From the NCBI GenBank assembly GCA_964494735.1, contig CAZBSD010000038.1:1-20300 (forward strand): a DNA stretch of 20,300 bases, read 5' to 3'. The notes below the pieces were generated by a model that was not told the origin of the DNA, did no database searches, and was given only the letters and a program-made list of their open reading frames with translations. Position numbers and translations under genes: made by a program. This DNA is from PHAA01 sp964494735. GTDB lineage: Bacteria > Bacillota > Syntrophomonadia > Syntrophomonadales > Syntrophomonadaceae. Below, piece after piece: positions 13,807-20,300 of this stretch (position 1 is its first letter; each line of letters starts with the position of its first letter).

Positions 13807-14889
13807 ATGAGCCGCTGGTTGGAATATATTAATAGCTACCCGCTGGTCCAATATCTTGGGATGCCGGTGCTCATATTCGCGGCCTTCTGTATTTTCGACC
13901 GTTTGCTGTGCCGCACCATAATTCCGGCTATCCTGCGGATGAGGGCCAGGAGAGGGGTGGACACCGATGCGGTGCTGGTAGATGCCGCTCTCAAACCTTT
14001 GCAGGCGATCATCTTGATACTGGGTGTCTATGCGGCCCTGATGTACCTGCCTTTGGGTGCTCAGGCCGATATCCTGGTGTCCAGGTTGTTCCGCTCCCTG
14101 CTCATCATCATTGTCGCTTGGGGAGCATCGGCCTTGGTCGGGGCCAATTCCGCCCTCGCCAATGGTATCAGAGAGAGATACAAACTGGATAGTGTCCTGG
14201 TAGTCTTCTTCTCCCGGGTAATCTATTTCGTGATCATAGCCATGGCAGTGGTGTTGCTGGCCAACGAATGGGATTACGATGTCAACGGATTTATCGCCGG
14301 TCTGGGTTTGGGCGGCCTGGCTTTCGCCCTGGCGGCCAAGGACGCCCTGGCCAATATCTTTGGCGGGATAGTCATAATCATGGAAAAACCATTTCTCATC
14401 GGCGATTGGGTACAGACCCCCAGCGTAGAAGGCACAGTTGAAGACATATCCTTCCGTAGCACCCGTTTCCGGACCACCCCCCAGGCCCTGGTGACGGTAC
14501 CCAACTCAACCCTGGCCAACGAGCCGATAACCAACTGGTCCAAGATGGGTAAACGCCAGGTCACATTCCGGTTGGCAGTCGACTACGCCGGCCCCCGGAA
14601 TCGGATCGAGTCTTGTATCCAGGCCATCCGGGCTATGCTCTCCGCCCATGGCCAAGTTCATCCCCAGACAATACTGGTGAGCCTGGAGAACATCAATGCC
14701 AGCGGGCTGGATATCCTGGTCAACTTCTTTACCAATACTACCGACTACCTAACCTACCATCAGGTAAAAGAGGACATCAACTTCAGGATTCTGGATATAT
14801 TGGCAGCTGCCAATTTAGGACTGGCTGCCCCCGGCCGAGTGGTCTACTCCGAACGTCCGGCACCGGCCCGACCGGTGGTCACCGAGTAA
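13807..14889 (+). CDS. MscS-family mechanosensitive ion channel
   Basis: The 360-aa membrane protein has hydrophobic segments at about 10-30, 60-82, 92-112 and 130-155. The pore-lining TM3 follows: FIAGLGLGGLAFALAAKDALANIFGG, rich in Gly and Ala as in MscS. The beta domain follows (IGDWVQTPSVEGTVEDISFRSTRFR, VTVPNSTLANEPITNWSKM), then a C-terminal alpha/beta domain. Such channels open under membrane tension to release solutes. The start at 13807 (MSRWLEYIN) is preceded by AAGGGGAG. The frame extends upstream to 13534, but that part is translated repeat DNA and is excluded. It precedes the htrA and two-component genes by about 200 bp. Confidence 0.9.
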   Translation: MSRWLEYINSYPLVQYLGMPVLIFAAFCIFDRLLCRTIIPAILRMRARRGVDTDAVLVDAALKPLQAIILILGVYAALMYLPLGAQADILVSRLFRSLLIIIVAWGASALVGANSALANGIRERYKLDSVLVVFFSRVIYFVIIAMAVVLLANEWDYDVNGFIAGLGLGGLAFALAAKDALANIFGGIVIIMEKPFLIGDWVQTPSVEGTVEDISFRSTRFRTTPQALVTVPNSTLANEPITNWSKMGKRQVTFRLAVDYAGPRNRIESCIQAIRAMLSAHGQVHPQTILVSLENINASGLDILVNFFTNTTDYLTYHQVKEDINFRILDILAAANLGLAAPGRVVYSERPAPARPVVTE

Positions 14890-14979
14890 TCCTGGTTATC
14901 TTCCCAGGTGCATCAACACCGCCCTTCGCTGTATCTTACCTATCGATTTCTACTCATAACTGCCACCCACACTGTCAAC

Positions 14980-15045
14980 TTCACAATTCCTTCACAATAC
15001 CTTCATATGTTTTACGCAGCAGGGTGTTAAATTACTGTTAAACAG
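14980..15045 (+). promoter_or_regulatory. phased 11-bp direct-repeat array upstream of htrA
   Basis: TTCACA at 14980 and 14991 and TTCATA at 15002 repeat every 11 bp. Two TGTTAA boxes (15025, 15036), the inverse of TTAACA, continue in the same 11-bp phase. This is the layout expected for OmpR/PhoB-class response regulators. A possible -10 is TATTCT (15058-15063), placing the second TGTTAA box over the -35 region. A very similar array precedes the exported repeat protein at 18623. Confidence 0.6.
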
Positions 15046-15086
15046 AATGTCCCTGATTATTCTTATGGAAGGAAGTGCTTGGATCC

Positions 15087-16190
15087 ATGCGAAAAACCAT
15101 TGTGGCAGTGATTATAGTGGCCACGCTCAGTTTTATGGCGGGTGGGTGGTACGACAGCTATTCCAGCGATAGAAAGGCTGCCAATATCTTGAGCAATCAA
15201 TCAGGAAGGGTAGCCCATGCCGATGAATTATCGCTGACCACCTCCTACAATGTTGCCGATATTGTTGAACAAGCCGGCCCCGCAGTTGTTTATATCGAAT
15301 CGTCGGTCAATTCTGCCGTTCAAGATCCGCGCTTCAGGATTTACGGATTCAGCCGGCCGGAGCCGACCCAGCAAGCTACCGGCACCGGATTTATCATCGA
15401 CGCCAACGGCTATATCCTGACCAACCAGCATGTGGTGGATGGAGCCAGTCGCATCAGCGTGAAGGTGGAGGGTAACGAGTCCGGTTATGAAGCCTCGGTG
15501 GTGGGCGAAGACCGCGATCTGGACCTGGCCGTCCTGAAGATCGACGCCGACAACCTGCCTACTTTGACAATGGGGGATTCAGATATCATGCGCTCCGGTG
15601 ACCCGGTGATAGCCATAGGCAATCCCCTGGGACTCGATCATACCGTTACTACCGGGGTGGTGTCAGCCAAAGGGCGGCCCATAACCGTGGAAGACCGGGA
15701 TTATAAGAACCTTATCCAGACCGATGCCGCCATCAATTCCGGCAACAGCGGCGGGCCTTTGATAAATATGGCCGGGCAGGTCATCGCCATCAACACCGCG
15801 GTCAGCACCCAGGGGCAGGGGATCGGATTCGCGATACCGATCAATACCGCCAAGGCGAAGATGCAGGAATTGATCAGTACCGGCAAAGTGGAGCATCCTT
15901 TCCTGGGAATCAGCATGACGCAGCTCACCGCCGATCTGGCTGCCCAACTATCGGTAGGACGGGATGCGCCGGGAGTTGTGATTGCCAAAGTCGAGAGCAG
16001 CAGCGCGGCCAGTGCGGCAGGTTTGCAGGCTCAAGATATTCTGCTTAGTATCGACGGGCAGAAGATGACCAGTCCCGCAGATGTACAGTCCTATATAGAC
16101 CAGCAGAAGGTGGGCCAGAAGATCCAGATAGAAGTGATTCGGGGTGCCAAACAGATGATCCTAAGTGCCGTCCTGGGAGCCAAACAATAA
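15087..16190 (+). CDS. htrA: HtrA/DegP-like membrane-anchored serine protease
   Basis: The 367-aa extracytoplasmic quality-control protease has an N-terminal signal anchor (about 4-20), then a trypsin-like domain (about 55-265) with catalytic H115 (TNQHVVDG), D146 (DLDLAVLKI) and S221 (NSGNSGGPL). One PDZ domain follows (about 271-362; PFLGISMTQ, APGVVIAKVESSSAASAAGLQAQDI). The arrangement matches Firmicute HtrA/HtrB. It probably degrades or refolds damaged secreted proteins. The start at 15087 (MRKTIVAV) has GGAAGGAAG upstream; a GTG at 15075 would abut the ribosome site. The phased repeats upstream and the adjacent two-component system suggest regulation like that of CssRS over htrA in Bacillus. 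Confidence 0.93.
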   Translation: MRKTIVAVIIVATLSFMAGGWYDSYSSDRKAANILSNQSGRVAHADELSLTTSYNVADIVEQAGPAVVYIESSVNSAVQDPRFRIYGFSRPEPTQQATGTGFIIDANGYILTNQHVVDGASRISVKVEGNESGYEASVVGEDRDLDLAVLKIDADNLPTLTMGDSDIMRSGDPVIAIGNPLGLDHTVTTGVVSAKGRPITVEDRDYKNLIQTDAAINSGNSGGPLINMAGQVIAINTAVSTQGQGIGFAIPINTAKAKMQELISTGKVEHPFLGISMTQLTADLAAQLSVGRDAPGVVIAKVESSSAASAAGLQAQDILLSIDGQKMTSPADVQSYIDQQKVGQKIQIEVIRGAKQMILSAVLGAKQ

Positions 16191-16244
16191 TCACGCCCCA
16201 GGTCTTCATTTAAACCAGGGCAATAAATGGACTTGGCGCCCAAA

Positions 16245-16253
16245 TGATATAGA
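16245..16253 (+). promoter_or_regulatory. candidate extended -10 promoter for the two-component operon
   Basis: TGA-TATAGA: extended TG at 16245-16246 and -10 at 16248-16253, with a weak -35. The leader of about 80 nt contains a small TGATC...GATCA dyad near 16269-16286. The htrA transcript may also read through, since no terminator is seen after htrA. Confidence 0.35.
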
Positions 16254-16340
16254 ATTGTAATTAATGGATCTGATCTATTGTGGGATCATTTATCAATGGC
16301 CGGTGTCCAATCAGTCGGTTTAAGAAGGGGAAAATAGCTG

Positions 16341-17015
16341 ATGTCCAGAAATATCCTGGTAGCTGATGACGAGGAGCGGATGAGGAGACTTCTATGCGAT
16401 TTCCTCCATAAAGACGGCTATAAAACATATGAAGCCGCCGATGGCCGTCAAGCCCTGGAGATTTTCGCCGAGCAGGAGATCGACCTGCTCATCCTTGACG
16501 TTATGATGCCCGAATATGATGGATGGGCGGTTTGCCGGCAGATACGCAAGACCTCCGCCGTGCCCGTCATCATGCTTACTGCCCGGGGAGAAGAATCAGA
16601 CGAATTGTTCGGCTTCGACCTGGGGGCGGACGAGTATATCTCCAAACCATTCAGTCTGCGGATTCTGGGCGCCAGGGTGCGGGCCTTGCTGAGGCGCACC
16701 GAGAGCCAAGCTCATCCAACCGTAAGGTCTATGGGAGGAATCCGGATCGATGAACTGGGCCACTATGTGTATGTGGACGAAAAGCCGGTCGACCTGACCC
16801 TCAAAGAATTCGAACTGCTGGTTTACCTGGCCGATCATGCCGGCCGGGCTTTGACCCGGGAACAGATCCTGAACGCGGTCTGGAATTATGACTATTACGG
16901 CGATATCCGTACTGTGGATGCCCATATCAAGAACATCCGTCTGAAGATGGGATCACGGGGTGAGTACATCCAGACGGTGCGCGGAGTTGGCTATCGATTC
17001 GAGGTTGTACCATGA
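16341..17015 (+). CDS. OmpR/PhoB-family response regulator
   Basis: The 224-aa DNA-binding regulator has a receiver domain at 1-118 with the acidic pair D9/D10, phosphorylation site D53 (LILDVMMP), T80 and K102 (SKPFS). A winged-helix Trans_reg_C domain spans about 128-222 (LTLKEFELLVYLADHAGRALTREQIL, VRGVGYRF). Dimers of this class bind direct repeats spaced 10-11 bp, matching the arrays upstream of htrA and of the exported repeat gene. AAGGGG lies ahead of the ATG. The stop overlaps the kinase ATG by 4 nt, so the pair is co-translated. It is most like PhoP, VanR or CssR types; the exact group is uncertain. Confidence 0.93.
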   Translation: MSRNILVADDEERMRRLLCDFLHKDGYKTYEAADGRQALEIFAEQEIDLLILDVMMPEYDGWAVCRQIRKTSAVPVIMLTARGEESDELFGFDLGADEYISKPFSLRILGARVRALLRRTESQAHPTVRSMGGIRIDELGHYVYVDEKPVDLTLKEFELLVYLADHAGRALTREQILNAVWNYDYYGDIRTVDAHIKNIRLKMGSRGEYIQTVRGVGYRFEVVP

Positions 17016-18493
17016 AAATGTCCATCCGCACCCGCTTATTTACCACAGTGAGCCTCCTGGTAGTGTTTTTTGTAGTTTTTGCGTGGCTGTTGAATTCTAC
17101 CTGGCTGGAGAAGTATTATATCTATCAAAATAAAAAAGAGCTGGCAGCCATTGCCGCGAAGATCGATGCCAACTACCGGGGCGACGCCGACAGCCTCAAC
17201 CGCGAGATTGAGAGAGGAGAGCGGGCGGCTCGGTTGAATCTGCTGGTCTTCGATGCCGATCTTAATCTAAAATATTACTCCCTGGGCGCAGAAGGGTGGG
17301 ACTCCACCGGCCCCGAGCGCCGGATGGGCCGTCGTCCGGAATCATTGTTGCCGCTGCTGGTGAAATGCTTGCCCCTGCTGCAGGCTGGTGACCAGATCAT
17401 CGCGGTCAGTCAGGAACAGAATGAGCAGGAAGGATTGATAAATGTCGTAGCGGCGCTCAACAACGGGGATTACCTGCTGCTCAGCACCCCTCTGGTCTCC
17501 ATCCAGGAGAGTGCCCAGGTGGCCAACCGCTTCTTTCTTTTCACCGGACTGCTGACTATTCTGTTAGGCTTTTTGGCCAGCTATCTTCTTGCCCGTAAAT
17601 TTACCCAACCCATTCTGGAATTGAACCAGATAGCCCAAAATATGGCGCAGTTAGACTTCTCCGCCCGTTATGTCAGCCATGGGGAGGATGAACTGGGGGA
17701 ATTGGGGCACAGCATCAATTCGTTGTCGGCCCAGCTGGATAAGTCGATAACCGAACTACAAGCCGCCAATCAGAAGCTGCGGGACGATATCGAGCAGGAG
17801 CGCCGCATAGATAAAATGCGGCAGCAATTCATATCCAACGTATCCCATGAATTGAAGACGCCCATCGCGCTCATACAGGGTTACGCGGAAGGTCTCAAAA
17901 TGGACGTGGCTGAAGACCAGGACGGTAAAGACTACTATTGCGAGGTCATCGTCGATGAAGCCGGCAAGATGAACCGGATGGTCAAAGAGCTGCTCGACCT
18001 ATCCCAGATAGAAGCCGGCTATCTGCCCGTACAGACCAGTACATTCGACATAGGGATGCTGGTGGGCGATGTCCTGAAAAAATATGAGCTTCTCTTCCGG
18101 GATGAAAGAGTGGAACTGGAATACCGGCCTCAAGAGATGTGGGTTGAAGGCGATATGGACAGGATAGAGCAGGTGCTGGGCAATTTTCTTAACAATGCCA
18201 TTGATCATGTCGATGAAAAACGGCAGATACGGGTAGAGACGGAGAATCTAGGCGAGAAGGTACGGATCTCGGTTTTTAATAGTGGTGCAGCCATTCCCGC
18301 CGAAGCCATCGATAAAATTTTCACCAGTTTCTATAAAGCGGATGAAGCCCGCACCCGGGCTTTGGGAGGAACGGGACTGGGCTTGTCTATCGTCAGGGCG
18401 ATAATGGAACAGCATCACAATGCTTATGGGGTATTGAACCAACCAGGCGGGGTGTCGTTTTGGTTTGAATTAAAGGCGCTGCCAAAACCATAA
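17012..18493 (+). CDS. sensor histidine kinase
   Basis: The 493-aa inner-membrane kinase is partner of the overlapping response regulator. Membrane segments lie at about 9-28 and 173-194, bounding an outside sensor domain of about 145 residues with no recognised fold. A HAMP domain (about 195-247) and a short coiled coil (245-268) follow. The phospho-acceptor is H279 in FISNVSHELKTPI. The ATPase region carries the N box NFLNNAIDH and the G box GGTGLGLSIV. The organisation matches CssS/VanS-like kinases with an extracytoplasmic sensor. The signal is probably envelope or secretion stress, inferred from the htrA neighbour. Confidence 0.93.
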   Translation: MKMSIRTRLFTTVSLLVVFFVVFAWLLNSTWLEKYYIYQNKKELAAIAAKIDANYRGDADSLNREIERGERAARLNLLVFDADLNLKYYSLGAEGWDSTGPERRMGRRPESLLPLLVKCLPLLQAGDQIIAVSQEQNEQEGLINVVAALNNGDYLLLSTPLVSIQESAQVANRFFLFTGLLTILLGFLASYLLARKFTQPILELNQIAQNMAQLDFSARYVSHGEDELGELGHSINSLSAQLDKSITELQAANQKLRDDIEQERRIDKMRQQFISNVSHELKTPIALIQGYAEGLKMDVAEDQDGKDYYCEVIVDEAGKMNRMVKELLDLSQIEAGYLPVQTSTFDIGMLVGDVLKKYELLFRDERVELEYRPQEMWVEGDMDRIEQVLGNFLNNAIDHVDEKRQIRVETENLGEKVRISVFNSGAAIPAEAIDKIFTSFYKADEARTRALGGTGLGLSIVRAIMEQHHNAYGVLNQPGGVSFWFELKALPKP

Positions 18494-18516
18494 GATTCCA
18501 TTTGCGGATACCAAAT

Positions 18517-18604
18517 TTCTTTCTATCTTCATGAGTCCTTCATATTTAAGATGCATAATAATAGTGTCCCCTTTGAAAACAATTTGAGAACAATTTGATT
18601 GACA
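18517..18604 (+). promoter_or_regulatory. phased 11-bp direct-repeat arrays upstream of the exported repeat protein
   Basis: TTCTTT (18517), TTCATG (18528) and TTCATA (18539) repeat every 11 bp. After two further 11-bp steps, TTTGA boxes recur at 18572, 18583 and 18594 in the same phase. CATAAT (18554-18559) could be the -10, so the first boxes would overlap the -35 region. The 9-mer CCTTCATAT is identical to the third box region upstream of htrA. Confidence 0.55.
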
Positions 18605-18622
18605 AGGAAAGGAAGGTGAATA

Positions 18623-19420
18623 ATGGGAAGTAAAATAAAAATGAGCAGGATTATCGGCGGTCTCCTGATCGGAGGTCTGTTGCTGGGAGGAACCAGCCTG
18701 GCGGTAGCGGACAACAGTGATTCCACTTCTGCTCCCGTTAGTGAGATACGGGCGGGCATGTTCGGAAAGATGGGCCATGGTGCGCGTGGTTTGGACGGAG
18801 CCGGCCTGCAGTCAGTTTTAACTACCCTGGTCGCATCGGACCAGATCACCCAGGCTCAGGCGGACCAGATCGTCGCCCGCCAAAAGCAGTTACAGACAGA
18901 GCGCCAGCAGCAGAGAGAACAGATGCGGGACATGACCAAGGCCGAACGTGAGACTCTGCGCGAGCAGAACCGAGCCGAAAAAGCCGACCTGCTCACCCAA
19001 TTGGTGACGGAGGGGACCATCACCCAGGAACAGGCTGATGCCATCAAGAACGCGATGGGGGACCAGCGATCCACCCAACAACAGGAGAGGCTGAGCACGG
19101 CTCTAAAGGGTCTGGTGGAGAAGAATGTCATATCATCCCAACAATCGACCGCTATTGTGAATAAAATGACTGCCATGATGAACGATCGAAAGGCTGAAAT
19201 GGAAAAAATGCGGGATATGACAGCCGAACAGCGCCGGCAGTATAAGCTGGAGAACTGCCCCGCCAATCCCCTGGCCGAACTGGTCGCCTCCGGAGTACTG
19301 ACCCAGGCGCAGGCGGACCAGATCCAAACCGCACTGGGCCATCCCGGCCAAGGTTCCAGCGCCGGTGAGGGCATGCACCGGGGGCAACGAGGTCCCGGCT
19401 GCCAGCCAGAAAAAAAGTAA
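18623..19420 (+). CDS. exported four-repeat protein, CpxP/Spy-like by analogy
   Basis: The 265-aa protein has a signal peptide (1-29, cleavage expected after AVA at 27-29). The mature part is charged and helical. It holds four repeats of about 23 residues ending in (I/L)TQxQADQI-like motifs: 63-85, 123-145, 158-180 and 217-238. Linkers contain two MRDMT segments (101-105, 196-200) followed by Glu/Arg/Gln-rich helices. LTxxQ-like motifs and location beside an htrA/two-component locus recall the envelope-stress chaperones CpxP and Spy, but homology is not shown; DUF2680-type proteins are an alternative. Two Cys (212, 260) could form a disulfide. The C-terminal tail is Gly/His-rich. GGAAGGTGA precedes the ATG, and a strong terminator follows. 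Confidence 0.75.
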   Translation: MGSKIKMSRIIGGLLIGGLLLGGTSLAVADNSDSTSAPVSEIRAGMFGKMGHGARGLDGAGLQSVLTTLVASDQITQAQADQIVARQKQLQTERQQQREQMRDMTKAERETLREQNRAEKADLLTQLVTEGTITQEQADAIKNAMGDQRSTQQQERLSTALKGLVEKNVISSQQSTAIVNKMTAMMNDRKAEMEKMRDMTAEQRRQYKLENCPANPLAELVASGVLTQAQADQIQTALGHPGQGSSAGEGMHRGQRGPGCQPEKK

Positions 19421-19448
19421 GGTAAATTCAGGAACACTATCATTCATG

Positions 19449-19483
19449 ACAAGACCGGGAGATCATCTCCCGGTCTTGTTGGT
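19449..19483 (+). terminator. intrinsic terminator of the exported repeat gene
   Basis: CAAGACCGGGAGAT (19450-19463) is fully complementary to ATCTCCCGGTCTTG (19465-19478), closing to a tiny loop, followed by TTGGTTT. It ends the mscS-to-repeat-protein block. Confidence 0.8.
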
Positions 19484-19558
19484 TTCGCCTGATATATTAA
19501 AGCTTCTTTGCAACGTTGCAGGCTGGAAAAATGTCTCCCGGCCATAACCATTTAAATT

Positions 19559-19789
19559 TTATGGTCTGATCTTGAACAGCCTATGGCATTTTTGGCACTG
19601 GAAATATCCTTTGGCGAAGGGGGCGTAAACCAGGAAGGCGATCCCAACCAACCCTCCGGCGATCCCCACTGGGGGAAGGGGGAATGACAGCACCAAGAAG
19701 ACAGCCGTTAAAATTACTCCGATCGCCAGAAAGAAACTGGCCTTGCGGGGAATTACATCCTTGCAGCCACAGCGGGGACAGGGACTCAT
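19559..19789 (-). CDS. small membrane protein with split zinc ribbon
   Basis: The 76-aa protein has a CxxC pair at each end (C4/C7 plus C9, and C65/C68 in FQCQKCHRLF) with two membrane segments between (about 17-36 and 40-59). The two halves of a zinc ribbon would meet on the cytoplasmic face of a helical hairpin. No enzyme motif is present and I do not recognise a named family. The start at 19789 is set by AGGAGG 7 nt upstream; a GTG two codons earlier abuts that site. The function is unknown. Confidence 0.72.
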   Translation of the reverse strand: MSPCPRCGCKDVIPRKASFFLAIGVILTAVFLVLSFPLPPVGIAGGLVGIAFLVYAPFAKGYFQCQKCHRLFKIRP

Positions 19790-19827
19790 TTTCACTCCTC
19801 CTCACCTGAATCATGTTTCCTGGTCAG

Positions 19828-19855
19828 ATAATACTTCATTTCCCAGCAACAATAA
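19828..19855 (-). promoter_or_regulatory. candidate promoter of the split-zinc-ribbon gene
   Basis: On the minus strand TTATTG (19850-19855), 16 bp, TATTAT (19828-19833). A second option further upstream is a perfect TATAAT (19905-19910) without a good -35, which would give a leader of about 110 nt. Confidence 0.35.
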
Positions 19856-19922
19856 ATGCCCTTGCGGGAAAAGACTAATTATCAAAATGGAATAAGCCCC
19901 GTGAATTATACTCTCCTTCTAT

Positions 19923-20228
19923 TCAATGCCTGATTAGGGCTCGTTTTTCAAGATAGTGTTGCAGTGCGTACAGAGTCTTTATATCGTTTTTGAATATAAC
20001 TATATCAGGATTCCACCGTCCGTGTATATTGCCAGCGGTAATAGAACGCGAGACATTTGATGCATCTACACCTAATTCATTACGGAGAAATTCGATCTTC
20101 CTTTCTATTTGATTAATTATGTCAGCCATGGAATTACCCCGAAACTTTGATCCTTTGATAATTACAATAATTTCTCCATCCTTGCTAATCTCAATTGGTA
20201 CAAAATAAGATATTATAGACCTTATCAT
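19923..20228 (-). CDS. hypothetical protein of 101 residues
   Basis: I do not recognise this protein. It starts with a hydrophobic, Ile-rich strand-like stretch, has a predicted helix at about 34-52 (ADIINQIERKIEFLRNELG), a Gly/Asn-containing middle (ITAGNIHGRWNPD) and a basic C terminus. It seems cytoplasmic. Base and codon use are more AT-rich than in the rest of the window (many ATA, ATT, AAA), hinting at a different origin. GGAGG is 7 nt before the ATG at 20228; an upstream ATG at 20234 overlaps the previous stop. It is probably in an operon with the gene cut by the window end. Confidence 0.65.
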   Translation of the reverse strand: MIRSIISYFVPIEISKDGEIIVIIKGSKFRGNSMADIINQIERKIEFLRNELGVDASNVSRSITAGNIHGRWNPDIVIFKNDIKTLYALQHYLEKRALIRH

Positions 20229-20230
20229 TA

Positions 20231-20300
20231 TCATCCCTCCTCGAGGATAGTTAGCACATCCTCAGTCGTATTTACGGCATCCTTATCAATTACCCTGATC
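20231..20300 (-). CDS. 3' end of an upstream gene, cut by the window edge
   Basis: The minus strand is open from the edge and ends IRVIDKDAVNTTEDVLTILEEG before TGA (20233-20231). The acidic, helix-like end and the ATGA overlap with the next gene's first ATG support a real coding tail. Too little is present to identify it. Confidence 0.55.
   Translation of the reverse strand, partial: IRVIDKDAVNTTEDVLTILEEG

Noticed and set aside
18856..19443. Antisense frame of 195 codons across the exported repeat protein
   Set aside because: The product is Ser/Cys/Trp-rich and arises from the Gln/Ala-rich sense repeats; the sense gene has a signal peptide, ribosome site and terminator.

Overview
The window looks like chromosomal DNA from a mid-GC Firmicute of the class Clostridia. 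A Syntrophomonas- or Peptococcaceae-like bacterium is my best guess. I base this on gene content (a YpmA-like protein, a PhoP/VanR-type two-component pair next to htrA, an ECF sigma factor with a ZAS-type anti-sigma factor, DUF366, a Mrp ATPase with an N-terminal Cys cluster), on strong AGGAGG-type ribosome sites, on TTG and GTG starts, and on near-consensus sigma-A promoters. No phage, insertion sequence or CRISPR array was seen.

Layout. 1-2078 (minus): the 5' part of a tRNA-Ala(CGC), a ferritin-like di-iron protein and a CapA-like membrane-anchored metallophosphatase. 2262-4986 (plus): an isochorismatase-fold hydrolase, then an EF-G paralogue with its own strong promoter and a leader of about 115 nt. 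5014-6789 (minus): an ECF sigma factor overlapping its transmembrane anti-sigma factor, with a terminator and a palindromic element in the 3' region. 6957-9474 (plus): YaiI/YqxD-like protein, Mrp ATPase, a self-contained 48-codon gene with its own promoter, leader hairpin and terminator, and a DUF366 protein. 9525-11372 (plus): a tight operon of ypmA-like gene, type I signal peptidase, surE and a small three-helix membrane protein. 11436-13484: a divergent EF-G II-type factor. 13485-13806: a terminator and two tandem copies of a palindromic element. 13807-19420 (plus): an envelope-stress-like block of MscS channel, HtrA protease, response regulator, sensor kinase and an exported four-repeat protein. 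19559-20300 (minus): a small split-zinc-ribbon membrane protein, an unknown 101-aa protein and the 3' end of another gene.

The most interesting signals are these. (i) Arrays of phased 11-bp direct repeats lie upstream of both htrA and the exported repeat protein, and these two genes flank the two-component system. This suggests a Cpx/Css-like envelope-stress regulon with an exported accessory protein. (ii) A dispersed palindromic element occurs three times. Its core is exactly 85 bp in each copy, while the terminal inverted arms differ between loci. (iii) There is an isolated small-protein transcription unit with a 14-bp leader stem. (iv) There are two EF-G-like factors outside any ribosomal-protein operon, and one lacks both the P-loop Asp and the catalytic His of canonical translational GTPases. 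Functions are read from motifs and context only; no search was run.
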